Origin: an uncultured Collinsella sp.
GTDB lineage: Bacteria; Actinomycetota; Coriobacteriia; Coriobacteriales; Coriobacteriaceae
Length of the DNA stretch: 5,969 nt
Assembly: GCA_934643435.1 (NCBI GenBank)
Contig: CAKUCJ010000083.1
Coordinates: forward strand, 1-5,969
Direction of reading: 5' to 3'
The notes below the pieces were generated by a model. It saw only the letters and a program-made list of their open reading frames with translations. It did no database searches and was not told where the DNA came from. Positions within the stretch are counted from its first letter, which is position 1. Each line of letters starts with the position of its first letter. Positions 5,321 through 5,969 of the stretch are shown here, piece by piece. A program made the translations under genes and the position numbers.

Positions 5321-5969
5321 ATGGGGTCGAGCAACGCATTGCGCAATGGCCGCGGGGGCGCCAAGCCTACCGCTAGGCATGCGAAACACGCGTTTGACGA
5401 GGGCGAAGACGGCCTTTTTGCGCTGAGCCTCGACGACGTGATGAGCGATCGTCCCTGGACCGCCGAAGAACTCATGGGCGGCGGAGCTCGCCCGACAAGT
5501 GCAAAGCCCGCTCCTTCCGCCACGCCCGCGCCGGCATCCGTGCCCGCAGACGACTTTGCCACCCGCCCCATCATGCAGGCGACGCGTAAAGCCGCCCCTG
5601 CATCCCGCCCTGCCAGCGATCCGTCCGAGACGGCGGCGTTTCTCGCCGCAGCGGCACAGCGCCCCACGGCAGACAATACGATTCGATACGCTGCCCCGCA
5701 GCGGCAGGCATACTCGGCTCCCGAGCCTGAACTCGAGCCGCCCGTTATGGATCTGGACGACCTTTCCAACCGCCAGTTTGCCTTTGATTCCTGGGCGGCG
5801 GCAGATCTGGACGAGACCTCGGGCGGTATGCCGGCGCTCGATGTTCCGGTAAACCCGCTGTTTGCGGTTGCCGAGACGCATGAATCTACACGCAACAACG
5901 CCGCGGCATATGCCAACCGCCCGAGCGAACAGCCTCGCGCCGGCCGCATCGAAACCGAGGATTACGGCC
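5321..5969 (+). CDS. unknown Ala/Pro-rich protein, disordered N-terminal region (3'-truncated by window)
   Basis: An open frame from ATG 5321 runs to the window edge without a stop (216 codons plus one base); the C-terminus is outside. GAAAGG ends 10 nt upstream; a nearer ATG at 5311 opens a frame of only 21 codons. The start is MGSSNALRNGRGG, then a short acidic, hydrophobic segment GLFALSLDDVM and PWTAEELMGGG (about residues 31-55). A long Ala/Pro/Ser/Thr-rich stretch follows (about 56-140), then acidic DLDDLSNRQFAFDSW. No signal peptide, membrane segment, catalytic motif or known domain is visible. Composition points to a long disordered tail preceding a domain outside the window. The unbroken frame, codon use and upstream TATAAT support a real gene; function is unknown. 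It faces the same way as the regulator, but its promoter suggests a separate unit. Confidence 0.72.
   Translation, partial: MGSSNALRNGRGGAKPTARHAKHAFDEGEDGLFALSLDDVMSDRPWTAEELMGGGARPTSAKPAPSATPAPASVPADDFATRPIMQATRKAAPASRPASDPSETAAFLAAAAQRPTADNTIRYAAPQRQAYSAPEPELEPPVMDLDDLSNRQFAFDSWAAADLDETSGGMPALDVPVNPLFAVAETHESTRNNAAAYANRPSEQPRAGRIETEDYG

Noticed and set aside
4997..5881. Minus-strand open frames opposite the regulator end and the right-edge gene
   Set aside because: They cross the regulator 3' end, the promoter region and the right-edge gene, and their Arg/Gly/Ala-rich translations look like shadows.

Overview
The window looks like a GC-rich chromosome segment from an anaerobic gut actinobacterium, most likely a Coriobacteriia member such as Collinsella. 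This taxonomic guess rests on GC-rich codon use, AGAAAGG/AAGGAG-type ribosome binding sites and the gene content; no rRNA or other marker is present. The main content is a divergently organised catabolic locus. On the minus strand, in transcription order, lie ygeX (2,3-diaminopropionate ammonia-lyase, 4272 to 3058), ygeY (M20-family amidohydrolase, 2820 to 1435) and ygeW (carbamoyltransferase-family protein, 1233 to 31). On the plus strand, facing away from ygeX, is a YheO/DauR-type regulator with a PAS-like sensor and a C-terminal helix-turn-helix (4550 to 5203).

Together the three enzymes suit the end of a ureido/diamino acid route. YgeY could hydrolyse a carbamoyl or acyl amide. YgeW could move a carbamoyl group to or from phosphate or an amine. 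YgeX would split 2,3-diaminopropionate into pyruvate and two ammonia. The same trio sits in the E. coli ygeW-ygeX-ygeY region and in gene sets tied to selenium-dependent molybdenum hydroxylases and anaerobic purine or urate breakdown. Part of that pathway link is recalled literature, not shown by this sequence. The partner genes (carbamate kinase, hydantoinase, xanthine dehydrogenase-like enzymes) are not in the window, which ends just past ygeW.

The non-coding DNA is the least ordinary part. The AT-rich divergent region (4273-4549) holds two matching 19-bp dyads, consensus CTAACAAA-N3-TTTGTTAG, 51 bp apart; they are good candidate operators for the adjacent regulator. The ygeX-ygeY gap (2821-3057) holds a large nested inverted repeat with 16-bp outer arms, a 10-bp inner stem and a competing alternative stem, plus a small dyad next to the ygeY start. 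The ygeY-ygeW gap (1234-1434) holds a strong GC-rich hairpin without a T-tract. The three enzyme genes are therefore separated by about 200-240 bp of structured DNA instead of being tightly packed.

At the right edge, behind a perfect TATAAT box, a plus-strand gene begins at 5321 and runs off the window. Its first 216 residues are Ala/Pro-rich, acidic and apparently disordered, and I do not recognise it. No tRNA, rRNA, CRISPR array, insertion sequence or transposase was seen.
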